Assembly (NCBI RefSeq): GCF_027942295.1 | Contig: NZ_CP101416.1 | Span: forward strand, 1,550,001 to 1,614,000 | DNA: 64,000 nucleotides | From: Pseudanabaena sp. Chao 1811 | GTDB taxonomy: Bacteria > Cyanobacteriota > Cyanobacteriia > Pseudanabaenales > Pseudanabaenaceae | Direction: 5' to 3' | Shown here: piece by piece, positions 1-9,189 of the stretch | Numbering within the stretch: the first letter of the stretch is position 1 | How the letters are laid out: each line of letters begins with the position of its first letter | Position numbers and translations under genes: made by a program | The notes under the pieces: generated by a model | Database searches by the model: none | Told to the model about the DNA's origin: nothing | What the model saw: only the letters and a program-made list of their open reading frames with translations

Positions 1-1206
1 ATACGCAAAGAATTGCTCGACGAATTGCTGCAAGAATGTAAAACACCACCTGACCTATTCGGAGAAGGAGGAATCCTGAAGCAACTGACGACCGCATTAG
101 TGGAGCGAGCATTGGAAGCAGAACTATCCATGCATCTGGGCTACGGAAAACATGAACCAAGACCAGAAGGACAAACTAACAGTCGCAACGGTTATAGCCA
201 GAAAAAAGTGCAAGGTGACTTTGGCGTAGCCGAAATCGCAGTCCCCCGAGATCGGCAAGGGGAGTTTGAACCGCAGATGGTGAAGAAAGGACAAAGTCGC
301 TTGTCAGGACTAGATGAAAAGATCATTGCTCTCTACGCACGAGGTATGAGTGTCAGGGATATTCAAGCCCAGTTGCAAGAAATGGATGGTGTTGAAGTAT
401 CACCAACACTTATTTCCAATGTTACAGATGCAGTAATTGACGAGGTGAAGCAATGGCAAAACCGTCCCCTTGAAGCAGTCTATCCAATCGTCTTTCTGGA
501 CTGTCTAGTCATCAAAGTCCGAGACAATGGCAGAGTGATTAACAAATCCTTGTACTTTGCCTTGGGCGTGAATATGGACGGGTACAAGGAATTACTGGGT
601 ATGTGGATTTCTCCGAATGAAGGTGCGAAATTCTGGTTGTCAGTACTCACCGAAATTCACAACCGTGGGGTCAAAGATATTTTGATTGCCTGTGTCGATG
701 GCTTGACTGGTTTCCCTAATGCGATTGAGACGGTATTTCCTAAAACTCAGGTGCAGTTATGCATTGTCCACATGGTCAGAAACTCGGTCGCTTTTGTACC
801 TTGGCAACAACGCAAGCAAGTTTGTGCTGACCTCAAGGCTATTTATAGCGCGGCGACGGAATCGGAGGCTGAGTTTAATCTCGAACTCTTTGCTGAAAAG
901 TGGGACAAGCAATATCCATCAATCTCCAAGTCTTGGCGCAGTCATTGGGCAAACATTATCCCCTTCTTTGCTTTCCCGACCGAGATTCGCAGGGCGATTT
1001 ATACCACCAATGCGATTGAGTCGATGAACAGTAGTTTGCGGAAGGTGATTAAATCCCAACAGATTTTTCCCTCTGATGATGCTGCTTTCAAGCTCGTTTA
1101 TTTAGCAATGCGGAATATCTCGAAGAAGTGGACGATGCCGATTCGTGATTGGAAACCTGCTCTTAATCGCTTTGCCATCCTCTTCGAGGATCGTCTCCAC
1201 GTCTAG
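1..1206 (+). CDS. IS256-family transposase, 5' end outside window
   Basis: DDE transposase that would cut and join the ends of its own IS256-type element. The reading frame is open from base 1 ([10 protein letters not shown]...), which matches the usual start of this family, so the true start codon lies just upstream of the window. The first internal start (TTG at 13) is not preferred. Visible motifs are FLDCL, ACVDGL and TTNAIES, which supply the acidic triad, and CIVHMVRNS before the helical insertion. The protein reaches the normal C-terminus, so this copy looks intact at its 3' side. Its right end abuts a truncated ISAzo13-type gene at about 1235, so it probably inserted into or deleted part of that element. 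Confidence in the family is high; activity is unknown. Confidence 0.93.
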   Translation: MRKELLDELLQECKTPPDLFGEGGILKQLTTALVERALEAELSMHLGYGKHEPRPEGQTNSRNGYSQKKVQGDFGVAEIAVPRDRQGEFEPQMVKKGQSRLSGLDEKIIALYARGMSVRDIQAQLQEMDGVEVSPTLISNVTDAVIDEVKQWQNRPLEAVYPIVFLDCLVIKVRDNGRVINKSLYFALGVNMDGYKELLGMWISPNEGAKFWLSVLTEIHNRGVKDILIACVDGLTGFPNAIETVFPKTQVQLCIVHMVRNSVAFVPWQQRKQVCADLKAIYSAATESEAEFNLELFAEKWDKQYPSISKSWRSHWANIIPFFAFPTEIRRAIYTTNAIESMNSSLRKVIKSQQIFPSDDAAFKLVYLAMRNISKKWTMPIRDWKPALNRFAILFEDRLHV

Positions 1207-1237
1207 CTTCTAGACTTTACACATTTTACTTGACAAT

Positions 1238-1798
1238 CTCGACGACCATGACACCGAATGGTCATCCGTTTTAGTCCCCTTTGGTATCCTCAATACTAAC
1301 AATGACCAATTGGCAATCTATATGGGACAATCTGCGGAAACCAGCGATTTTATCGTTGATTGCTTGAGCGATTGGTGGCAAAAGAATCAGTGGCAACGTT
1401 CAGACTTTGACGAATGGATGATTAACCTTGATAGTGGTTCGGCAACCCGCAGTGATCGCACTCAATTTATCAAACGCTTAGTCGAGTTATCGCAAAAGAT
1501 TGATTTGAAAATTCGTCTGGTTTACTATCCCCCTTATCACAGCAAATATAATCCTATTGAACGCTGTTGGGCTGCTCTAGAAAATTATTGGCATGGCACG
1601 ATTCTAGATTCTGTGGATGCTGCTATAGAGTGGGCTAGTAACATGACTTGGAAGAATATTTCACCCATTGTTCACTTAGTTGAAACAACCTATGAAAAGG
1701 GCGTAAAAGTTCTACCAGAAGACTTGAAACAGTATTTCCCATCTTGGCAACGTTCTGATACTCTACCCAAATGGGCTATAACCATTGTTCCTAATTGA
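1238..1798 (+). pseudogene. ISAzo13-family transposase, C-terminal fragment
   Basis: The C-terminal part of an ISAzo13-type (rhodopirellula-type) DDE transposase. The reading frame can be followed back without stops to about 1238 (LDDHDTEWSSVLVPFGIL), well before the first start codon at 1310, and is cut there by the end of the IS256 element. Visible are the NLDSGSATRSDRTQF segment and YYPPYHSKYNPIERCW, whose PxxxxxNPIE pattern carries the last catalytic acid of the family. The N-terminal half and the first catalytic acids are missing, so it cannot be an active transposase. It is followed immediately by a truncated IS1634-type gene on the other strand, which makes three IS remains in 2.8 kb. 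Confidence 0.85.
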
Positions 1799-1806
1799 TT
1801 GGTATC

Positions 1807-2824
1807 TTATTTTCTCCCAAGCCCCATATGGTCGAGTTGGTGCCATTTCATCTGGGTTGATAATTTTTCAGCAGCAGCGATCGCGTCAGCAGCACAGGCA
1901 AAATCTTGTCTCGCCAAAACCTGTAACTCTTGATGACAGGTTTGCTGAATTTGCTCAAGCTTTTTGTCTAATTTTTTGATGTCTGACTTACGTCTTGCTT
2001 GGCTGTCAACTAAAATCCATCTCTGGCTTATCCCACCATACTCACTCACGGTTTCAGCTGTACTGTATCCCTTAAATTTACTTTCTTGGAGGTTAGTTGT
2101 GCTTGACACCATTTCACTGGCGGTTTTGATGCTTAATGGCACTCTGGTTAGCCATTTTAGCCCTGTCATTGCTACCAGATTTTCTTCACTGTATAGCGCT
2201 GCATCGCTTACGCATATTCCCTCAAATGTCCACTGGGATTTAAATTCTTGTAATAGTCCTACAAATCTTGCCTTGTCGGCTTGATTTCCACTTACCACTT
2301 CCATCATCACGGGGATATCCCCATCTCCTACACAGATTAGGTTCATCATAAATTGCTTTAGGTCGGGGCGATGGTCTCGTGAATACCCATGCGTGATTTC
2401 GATACTCCCTTCTTCCTCTCTGCCATATTCCCCATCTACGTGAAATGAGGTTGAGTCTATATGTCCTGTTTCTACCTTGATTTCATATTTCGCTACTGCT
2501 TTCAGGCTGATTCCTAAAAATGTCTCACTCAGTCCTGCTTCATGTAGGTCATCCAGTACATTACCGATGCGGTCATCGTTGATTTTCTCCGCTGTTATCC
2601 CTTCCCCCAATAAGTGTTCGGTTGCTTTTAAAAATTTTACTAAACATATACAGGGGTGCTGATACAAATCCTAAGCCATTCAGGAGCATCGCTTTGACCA
2701 TTACTCCTGCGCTTACTCTTTCTCTTGAGCTTCTCCCGATTATCGTGTTTATTTCTTCTACGATTCCCATCTCGTCGATGATTCCTGACACGATTCCTAG
2801 ATGGTCTAGGTTCGTTACTTTCAT
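1807..2824 (-). pseudogene. IS1634-family transposase, frameshifted and truncated
   Basis: Two overlapping frames make one transposase. The N-terminal part (83 residues from 2824, MKVTNLDHLGIVSGIIDEMG) reads to APLYMFSKIFK and the match then continues in another frame as FKATEHLLGEGITAEKIN. The shift is in the run of A and T around 2630-2650, so a single-base indel is likely. The DUF4277-like N-terminus, HIDSTSF and the VSDAALYS segment are typical of IS1634 transposases. The protein ends at QLDHMGLGRK, well short of the usual 500 or more residues, at the point where the ISAzo13 fragment begins. It is therefore both frameshifted and 3'-truncated. Confidence 0.85.
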
Positions 2825-2944
2825 TTCTGATATCTCTGTATTTATGCTATTAATAATTCTTTCCTCCTCTTTTGGCTTATTCCTTGCCTTTCGCTTATTA
2901 TTTTACCCTTCCATTACGAGCGGAATGTGGGCTTTAAAAACCAG

Positions 2945-2981
2945 ATTGTTGTACCGCCAGCGTAGCTGGCGGTACAACAAT
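2945..2981 (-). terminator. Perfect 17-bp hairpin after the surface-protein operon
   Basis: Arms 2945-2961 and 2965-2981 pair perfectly around a 3-nt loop. The hairpin lies just after the stop codon of the 2060-residue gene when read on the minus strand and is followed by CTGGTTTTT, so it can act as a factor-independent terminator for the six-gene operon. Its build (perfect stem, TAC/GTA loop, outer AACC) matches other palindromes in the window, so it may be a repeat element serving as a terminator. Confidence 0.6.
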
Positions 2982-2993
2982 TTACTTAAGCAA

Positions 2994-5900
2994 CTATTTG
3001 ACCTTTACTTGAAAGCGGATAAAGCCATAGGACGCTGTGGGGAACCCTACGGCGGTGGCGTGGGGTAATGTGGTAGGACTAGTAACCACATTCACTACTA
3101 CTAAACCATCTGTGTTATCACTAGCACTCAAAGTACCAGCAGGGGGCGTAGTATTCGCTTTTCTACAGGTGGTTGGCGGTACACTTCCTGCGGGATAGAA
3201 CTGACCGCGATCGCTATCAAAAAGACTAGTCAAATAACTCGTGGGACTGGTAGGTGCGGTGGTGGCATTATTGGCAAAGGCAATATCTAAATTACTACCG
3301 CCACCTACAGCATTGTAGGCACCAGTCACAAAGGTGGTGTTGGGTGGAATTAAATCGCAAATTGTAATATTAGTCAGATCTTTATTGCCACTGACTAGGA
3401 AGTAGATGGTGTATTCCAGTTGATCGCTTGGTTTGACACTAATATTGTTGGAGGTAACAGCACCCCGCAAATAGTCGGATAAAGGTGTCGGCCAATTAGG
3501 ATCATCATCGGGGGATAAAGCTATACCGTCGTTGGTAAAACCTGCGATCGGCACACCATTAACGGCGGTAATTCTCTTAGCCAGCAATAGTTTCGGATTT
3601 GCAGTATTTGAGGAAACAATAGTAACTTTAGTAGGATCAACTGTTGGTGTTTGCGTTTGGGTAAGACTATTAGCTAATGGAATAACACCTGTCGGTAAAC
3701 CAGTAGTTGTGTTATCAATATTATCGGTTTTCACCCCTGCGGCAGGTAACTCGTTACTAGTCGCTGTTGATTGGTTTTGGAGAATCTGACCATTGGCTGC
3801 ATTAGGTCCTATCTTGACAGGAATATTAACTGTTACGACTCCTCCTGTCTTCAAAGTAAAACTAGATGCAAAGAGATTATTATTGCCAGTACCTGTATAA
3901 CTAGTATTTGGAGATGGGGTTGTTCCTGCCGCTTGTGCAGCATTGACAGTGATATCCCCAGCAACTAAAGCTCTTAAAAGAACTGTATCTGAGTCTAGTA
4001 TGTCCGTAATTTGGAAGTTAGCTATATCAACCCCACCCGTATTGGCATAGGAGATACGCCAAGTCAGTGTATCACCAGCAGACGGTGTAATACTATTATC
4101 TGGATCAGCGGTGAGAGTAACAGATTTATAGCCAATTACAGTTGCAACAGCCTGATTTGTCGTTATCTGAGCTACGTTATTGTCAGTATTAGGATCAGGA
4201 GTTGCTCCATATACAGAAGCGAAGTTCGTGTATATCGATGGATTTGTCAAAGGTGCTAAATCAACTACATTGACCGTAAAAGTTAAATCACTGGTGCTTG
4301 ACCCCGAATTCAAATTAGCATTGTAAGTACAGGTGATATCAGGAATAGAAGAAGAAGCTGGACAAGTCCAATTTGTGCCGCTAGCAGAAGCATAAGTAAG
4401 ACCAGTAGGTAATTGATCTACCAAAGTAATTGGCGAAACAGATGTACTTGCACCATTATTCGTAACTTTAATCGTGTAAACGGCTTGCTTGCCAACTACA
4501 AATACACTAGTAGATGTTTTCGTAACACTCAGATCGGCGCTGCCACTAATAGTTGTCGGATCGCTAGCAGTATTATTGGCAGAAACATTGTCATACGCAG
4601 GAACATTCAGCGAAGCAGTATTAGTAATGCTATTAGTACCTGTAGGTGTTCCTGTGCCGATATTCACCGTAACGTTTACAGCCGTGATACTTCCAAATGC
4701 CAATCCATTAGTATTGGTATTCGTACAAGTTACGGTTTGAGGATTGGAGCCTGCTGCTGAACAAGTCCAAGGAGAACCAACCGCAGAGGCAAAAGTCAGA
4801 TTGTTTGGTAGGACATCGGTAATTGTGAGAGTTCCCGTTGCGAGAGCAGGACCTAGATTCTCCACGGAGAGTGTATAAGTTCCTTGTCCACCGATCGCAA
4901 AAGTTCCAAAGTGAGTTTTCGTCAACTTGAGATCAGCTTGTAATGAACTAATCGTAGTTGGATCGCTACTTGAATTGTTGCTACTGACTGGATCGGATAC
5001 GGTACTAGAAACAGTTGCTGTATTCGTAAGCGTTCCAGTGGGAGTAGTAGAACGAACCAACACATTAAGGGTAATTGTGGCACTAGTACCGACTACTAAT
5101 CCAGCAGTATTAGTACAAGTAACAACTTGGGGTGTACCGTCAACTTTAGCTGCGGCACTACAAGTAAATCCACCTCCCGTTGAACTCACAAATTCCAAGT
5201 TATTGGGCAAAGGATCAGTAACTGTGATCGTGCTAGGTACTGAGGAGGGACCATTATTGGTGATAAGTAATTGATAACTAGCATTTTGTCCTTGGATAAA
5301 ATTACCAGTATGACTCTTGACAATAGACAAATCTGCCGCCTGAGACACAGAGCTAACTAAGCTCGTGGAGTTATTCGCTAACTTGCCTGCTGGCTCACCC
5401 GAGACTTGGGCAACACTAGCATTGTTGGTGATACTTGCCGCAGTTTGAGTTCCCACTAGGACATTAATTGTAAGAGCAGGAGCCGAACCACCTGCCGCAA
5501 TGTTACCGTAATTAGTACAAGTCACTGTCTGTCCTGATGCAGAGCAAATCCAGCCAGTACCAGTACCTGAGACATAGCTCAAACCTGTGGGTAAAGTATC
5601 TGTCACCACTATCGGTGCGATCGCTGCTGTCGTGCCAATATTATCGACTTGCAGTGTATAAGTACCTGATTGCCCTAATGCAAGAGTTCCAGAAGTTTTC
5701 GTGATTTTGACATCAGGATCAGGAACGATTACAGTTGTCGTGACACTAGCTGTATTATTAACTGCATTGATGTCTCCATCTGTAGTCACCCTTGCATTAT
5801 TAGTGACACTGTAGGAAATGCCTGTCACTACAGGGGTCACAATGATATCAATCGCACTTGTTGCACCACTAGCTAAGATATTGGGATTACTACAAGTGAT

Positions 5901-8900
5901 AGTTCTAGTTCCAGATGTGTAACTACAACTCCATCCTGTGCTGCCTGAAGCAGAACTAGCAGAAACATAGTTTAAGTTAGTTGGTAATACATCAGTCACG
6001 GTGATCAGATCGGTAGTCGAACGATTAGGCGTACCTGTATTAGTGACTGTTAAGCGATAGGTTCCATTTTGACCCTGTACGAAGTTTGCGAAACTCGTTT
6101 TGGTAATGCTCAAATCTGCACCTTGAATCACCGCATTGACGGTGTAAGTATTATCAGCAATGTTTGAGTCTGCACCTGAAGCCGCCGAGGGAGTGGCAGT
6201 AGCTCTATTAGAAAAGTTACCCGAAAATCCTGATGCAGCAATAGTTCCATTGATTGTGAAGCGAACTTTACCGCCGCTCTTTCTGAGACTAATAGTGCCA
6301 AGACTAATATTATTACCAGTGCCAGTCTTTCTATATTTAGGAGTTCCAGTCGTATTAGTAGGATCACAAGCATTGACACTATTACCATTACCCGTCCCTT
6401 TCTCAGGGCTAGGACTACCTGTATTTCCCCCAGCTACACCAGCAGCATCTACATAATCACAAGTCCAGCTAACACTAGTAACCTCGGCAGGTACGATGTC
6501 TGTAAGGGTAATATTGCTATCATCACCACTGCCCGAAGAGTTATTCGTAATATCAATAGTGTATTGAATTGTATTACTGGGATTGATCGAGGCTGTACAG
6601 GTATCAGTCTGTCCTGAAGTCGTACAGGCAGGCGTAAAACTAGCCCCATTAATTTGAGTCAACTTTTTAACGACATTCAAATTAATACCGCCTGCCGCCA
6701 CGACAGGCGTAGTATCTGAACTCGTATTGTTACCTGTATTAGTTTCCTCTCCTGTCGGTAAGGATACGGTGGCAGTATTTGTAAACGGTGAGCCAGTAAC
6801 TGTTGTAGGACTAACGGTTACTAAGATCGAGCTACTGTTATTAATAGGCAAGGGATTGGGATTAGTACAGGTTATAGTTGCACCTAAAACTGGTGTGGTA
6901 TTCGTACAAGTCCATCCCGAACTTCCCGAAGCTGAAGCCGCAGAAACAAAATTAAAACTGGCTGGTAAAGTATCAGTTATCGTAATTAGCCCACTAGTTG
7001 CGACAACCCCTTGATTAGTGACAGTAATCGTGTAGGTTCCATTTTGACTGACAGCAAAAGATTGACCATTATCGGTCTTATTGATAATCAAATCAGGAAC
7101 TGGCTTAGTAGTGGGGTTTGTTTGTTGAATATTGGTATTGTCGGCAGGATTAGTGTCTAAACTCCCGCTAGTAAGACTTGCCGTATTAGTGACAGAAGTA
7201 GGTACATTAGACAATACATTGACAGTAATACTGAGAGTAGAAATCCCAGTGGTTGTTCCATTGCCACTAGTTAAGCCACTAGGATTTGTACAAACTACAT
7301 TTTGTCCATTTGCACTACAAGTCCAACCCGTGCCACTAGAAGAGCTATAAGTCAATCCTGTGGGTAAGGTGTCGATGATTGTGAGTGGACCCAATGCATC
7401 AAACCCGCTAGTATTTGTGACGGTTAGCTGGTAAGTAGCATTAGAACCCGCCACAAAGGTTTGCTCCGTCGGATCAGGAGCAGAGTCATCTTTTAATAAG
7501 ACTAAGTTTGTCCCCTTAATTACTGTCGTAGGATCACTAGATGTATTATTCGCAAGGTTTGAATCAGGACTACCACTAGTGACGGTCGCAGTATTGAGAC
7601 TATAGGCTGCTGCACTCGTAGAAACATTAACCGTTAAATTAATAGTGGAAGTTGCTCCAACTGCAAAATTACTGGTGTTGGGATTAGTACAAGTTACCAC
7701 CTGTCCAACTACCGAACAAGTCCAAGGATCAGTGCTACTGGCAGAAACATAGCTAAACCCAGTTGGCAAGGTATCGACAACTCTTAAAGTTCCTCTGGCA
7801 GCATTGGGACCATTATTTTTAACTTGCAACTGATAAACATTATTACCAGTTGCAAAGTTGCCACTATGGGATTTGGTAATTTGTAAATCTGTAGTGCTAT
7901 CAACCACTGTAATTAAAGATTGACCTAAACCTGAACCATAGTCAGAGTTATAGTGATAGCTACCTCCTGAGAAGTCATTGATGAGGTGATTGACTTGCAA
8001 AGTATTACTACCAATTCCATTGCCAGTTGAGAGAACTTTCACTCGATATCTGGTTGTGACCGTATTCCCAACTTTGCCATCTCCATTAGTGTCTTGGTCA
8101 GCAACTGGTCCCGCGCAGACATTTGCGCTTGTATGATATCCAGGATCAGAAGGATTGGCTAACCAGCCGCAAGCATCATAGTAAACACCACTACTGACTG
8201 CGCCCGCATCAGAGGTATAGGTGGTTTTAACATCAATTAGTTGCAGAATCCCATTTGGGAAATCGGAACTAACAGTTAGCTGGGGATATGCGGTTGCAGT
8301 TTGAGTTGTTAAGGTATATTCAACTATGTCACCGACAAACACAGTACTAGGACCTGCAAAGCTAATAACTGCATTACGTGACTGGGAGAGAATTTTCTCT
8401 ACATAAATTTGTTGCTGAATAGTTTGTCCATAGTTATAGCCAGATATGCTTCCATTGCCTAGGGCAGTATTTGTGTCAACAGAACCTACACCCGCAGCAG
8501 TAGCGACAATTCGATATTGCTGAACTGTGTTATAGGCATTGCTAGTTCTTGTAACGACCACATTAAAATAACCATCAAAACAGTTAGCAGGGGTCATGTT
8601 AGCAGTGCCACTATCCGCAATTTTTTGATGATTGGGAGGAATAGCCCCTGAAGGTAGACTAGGAATATTGATGGTGTCAACATTTATGCCATTGATTGCA
8701 GTGACGGTGATATAGGGATTGAATGCACCTGTGCGTTGATATTGGATACTGATATTATTAAGCGTGCTACCACTAACATTACAGACTCTAGCAGCAAGGA
8801 GAAAGTTGTTGGGACCAACATTGACATTGTTACTATCTAAGCCCACAAAGTCCCAAGTAATTGGTTCGATATAAAGCCCTGCGGCGTATGCGGGTGGTGT

Positions 8901-9176
8901 AAACCAGATATTGATACCACTAAAGACAACTGTAAAGATGAGAGTGACGATCGCCGTTATTAGAGAGCGCCCAATTTTAGTGAATTTAGTTAGCCTAAAA
9001 TTGCTTAAAGTTCTTTTGGTGTTGCTTTTAAAACTACTTTGATTATGTCTTTTAGGATGATGATACTTATCCTGGTAATTACTTTTGTTGGCAAATACAG
9101 CAATAATCCCTTGACATAATATGAGGGCTAATTTTTTGAGTATTTGCAAAGGGTTTTGATTTTTTTTGCGAGACAT
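2994..9176 (-). CDS. Giant exported DUF11-repeat surface protein
   Basis: A 2060-residue predicted secreted or surface protein, last gene of the six-gene minus-strand operon. The N-terminus is a long basic leader of about 98 residues with hydrophobic stretches near 13-29 and 71-91 and a signal-peptidase-like AYA-A site near 98. Residues 100-425 form a non-repeated head. From about 426 to 1675 there are nine beta-sandwich repeats of 120-150 residues of the DUF11 (TIGR01451) type, each starting like ADLSITKTHTGNF and containing TDTLPTGLTYVSASGTGW. Most repeats carry a Cys pair (WTCS ... TCTNP). Two more divergent domains follow, and the end GFIRFQVKVK resembles the end of the first protein of the operon (GYFKFQRQVK). 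No sortase or OmpA anchor is visible. It starts 13 bp after the beta-helix gene. Only two GCGATCGC sites were seen in 6.2 kb. A structural or adhesive role is inferred. Confidence 0.85.
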   Translation of the reverse strand: MSRKKNQNPLQILKKLALILCQGIIAVFANKSNYQDKYHHPKRHNQSSFKSNTKRTLSNFRLTKFTKIGRSLITAIVTLIFTVVFSGINIWFTPPAYAAGLYIEPITWDFVGLDSNNVNVGPNNFLLAARVCNVSGSTLNNISIQYQRTGAFNPYITVTAINGINVDTINIPSLPSGAIPPNHQKIADSGTANMTPANCFDGYFNVVVTRTSNAYNTVQQYRIVATAAGVGSVDTNTALGNGSISGYNYGQTIQQQIYVEKILSQSRNAVISFAGPSTVFVGDIVEYTLTTQTATAYPQLTVSSDFPNGILQLIDVKTTYTSDAGAVSSGVYYDACGWLANPSDPGYHTSANVCAGPVADQDTNGDGKVGNTVTTRYRVKVLSTGNGIGSNTLQVNHLINDFSGGSYHYNSDYGSGLGQSLITVVDSTTDLQITKSHSGNFATGNNVYQLQVKNNGPNAARGTLRVVDTLPTGFSYVSASSTDPWTCSVVGQVVTCTNPNTSNFAVGATSTINLTVNVSTSAAAYSLNTATVTSGSPDSNLANNTSSDPTTVIKGTNLVLLKDDSAPDPTEQTFVAGSNATYQLTVTNTSGFDALGPLTIIDTLPTGLTYSSSSGTGWTCSANGQNVVCTNPSGLTSGNGTTTGISTLSITVNVLSNVPTSVTNTASLTSGSLDTNPADNTNIQQTNPTTKPVPDLIINKTDNGQSFAVSQNGTYTITVTNQGVVATSGLITITDTLPASFNFVSAASASGSSGWTCTNTTPVLGATITCTNPNPLPINNSSSILVTVSPTTVTGSPFTNTATVSLPTGEETNTGNNTSSDTTPVVAAGGINLNVVKKLTQINGASFTPACTTSGQTDTCTASINPSNTIQYTIDITNNSSGSGDDSNITLTDIVPAEVTSVSWTCDYVDAAGVAGGNTGSPSPEKGTGNGNSVNACDPTNTTGTPKYRKTGTGNNISLGTISLRKSGGKVRFTINGTIAASGFSGNFSNRATATPSAASGADSNIADNTYTVNAVIQGADLSITKTSFANFVQGQNGTYRLTVTNTGTPNRSTTDLITVTDVLPTNLNYVSASSASGSTGWSCSYTSGTRTITCSNPNILASGATSAIDIIVTPVVTGISYSVTNNARVTTDGDINAVNNTASVTTTVIVPDPDVKITKTSGTLALGQSGTYTLQVDNIGTTAAIAPIVVTDTLPTGLSYVSGTGTGWICSASGQTVTCTNYGNIAAGGSAPALTINVLVGTQTAASITNNASVAQVSGEPAGKLANNSTSLVSSVSQAADLSIVKSHTGNFIQGQNASYQLLITNNGPSSVPSTITVTDPLPNNLEFVSSTGGGFTCSAAAKVDGTPQVVTCTNTAGLVVGTSATITLNVLVRSTTPTGTLTNTATVSSTVSDPVSSNNSSSDPTTISSLQADLKLTKTHFGTFAIGGQGTYTLSVENLGPALATGTLTITDVLPNNLTFASAVGSPWTCSAAGSNPQTVTCTNTNTNGLAFGSITAVNVTVNIGTGTPTGTNSITNTASLNVPAYDNVSANNTASDPTTISGSADLSVTKTSTSVFVVGKQAVYTIKVTNNGASTSVSPITLVDQLPTGLTYASASGTNWTCPASSSIPDITCTYNANLNSGSSTSDLTFTVNVVDLAPLTNPSIYTNFASVYGATPDPNTDNNVAQITTNQAVATVIGYKSVTLTADPDNSITPSAGDTLTWRISYANTGGVDIANFQITDILDSDTVLLRALVAGDITVNAAQAAGTTPSPNTSYTGTGNNNLFASSFTLKTGGVVTVNIPVKIGPNAANGQILQNQSTATSNELPAAGVKTDNIDNTTTGLPTGVIPLANSLTQTQTPTVDPTKVTIVSSNTANPKLLLAKRITAVNGVPIAGFTNDGIALSPDDDPNWPTPLSDYLRGAVTSNNISVKPSDQLEYTIYFLVSGNKDLTNITICDLIPPNTTFVTGAYNAVGGGSNLDIAFANNATTAPTSPTSYLTSLFDSDRGQFYPAGSVPPTTCRKANTTPPAGTLSASDNTDGLVVVNVVTSPTTLPHATAVGFPTASYGFIRFQVKVK

Positions 9177-9189
9177 ATGTGATAGCCCT

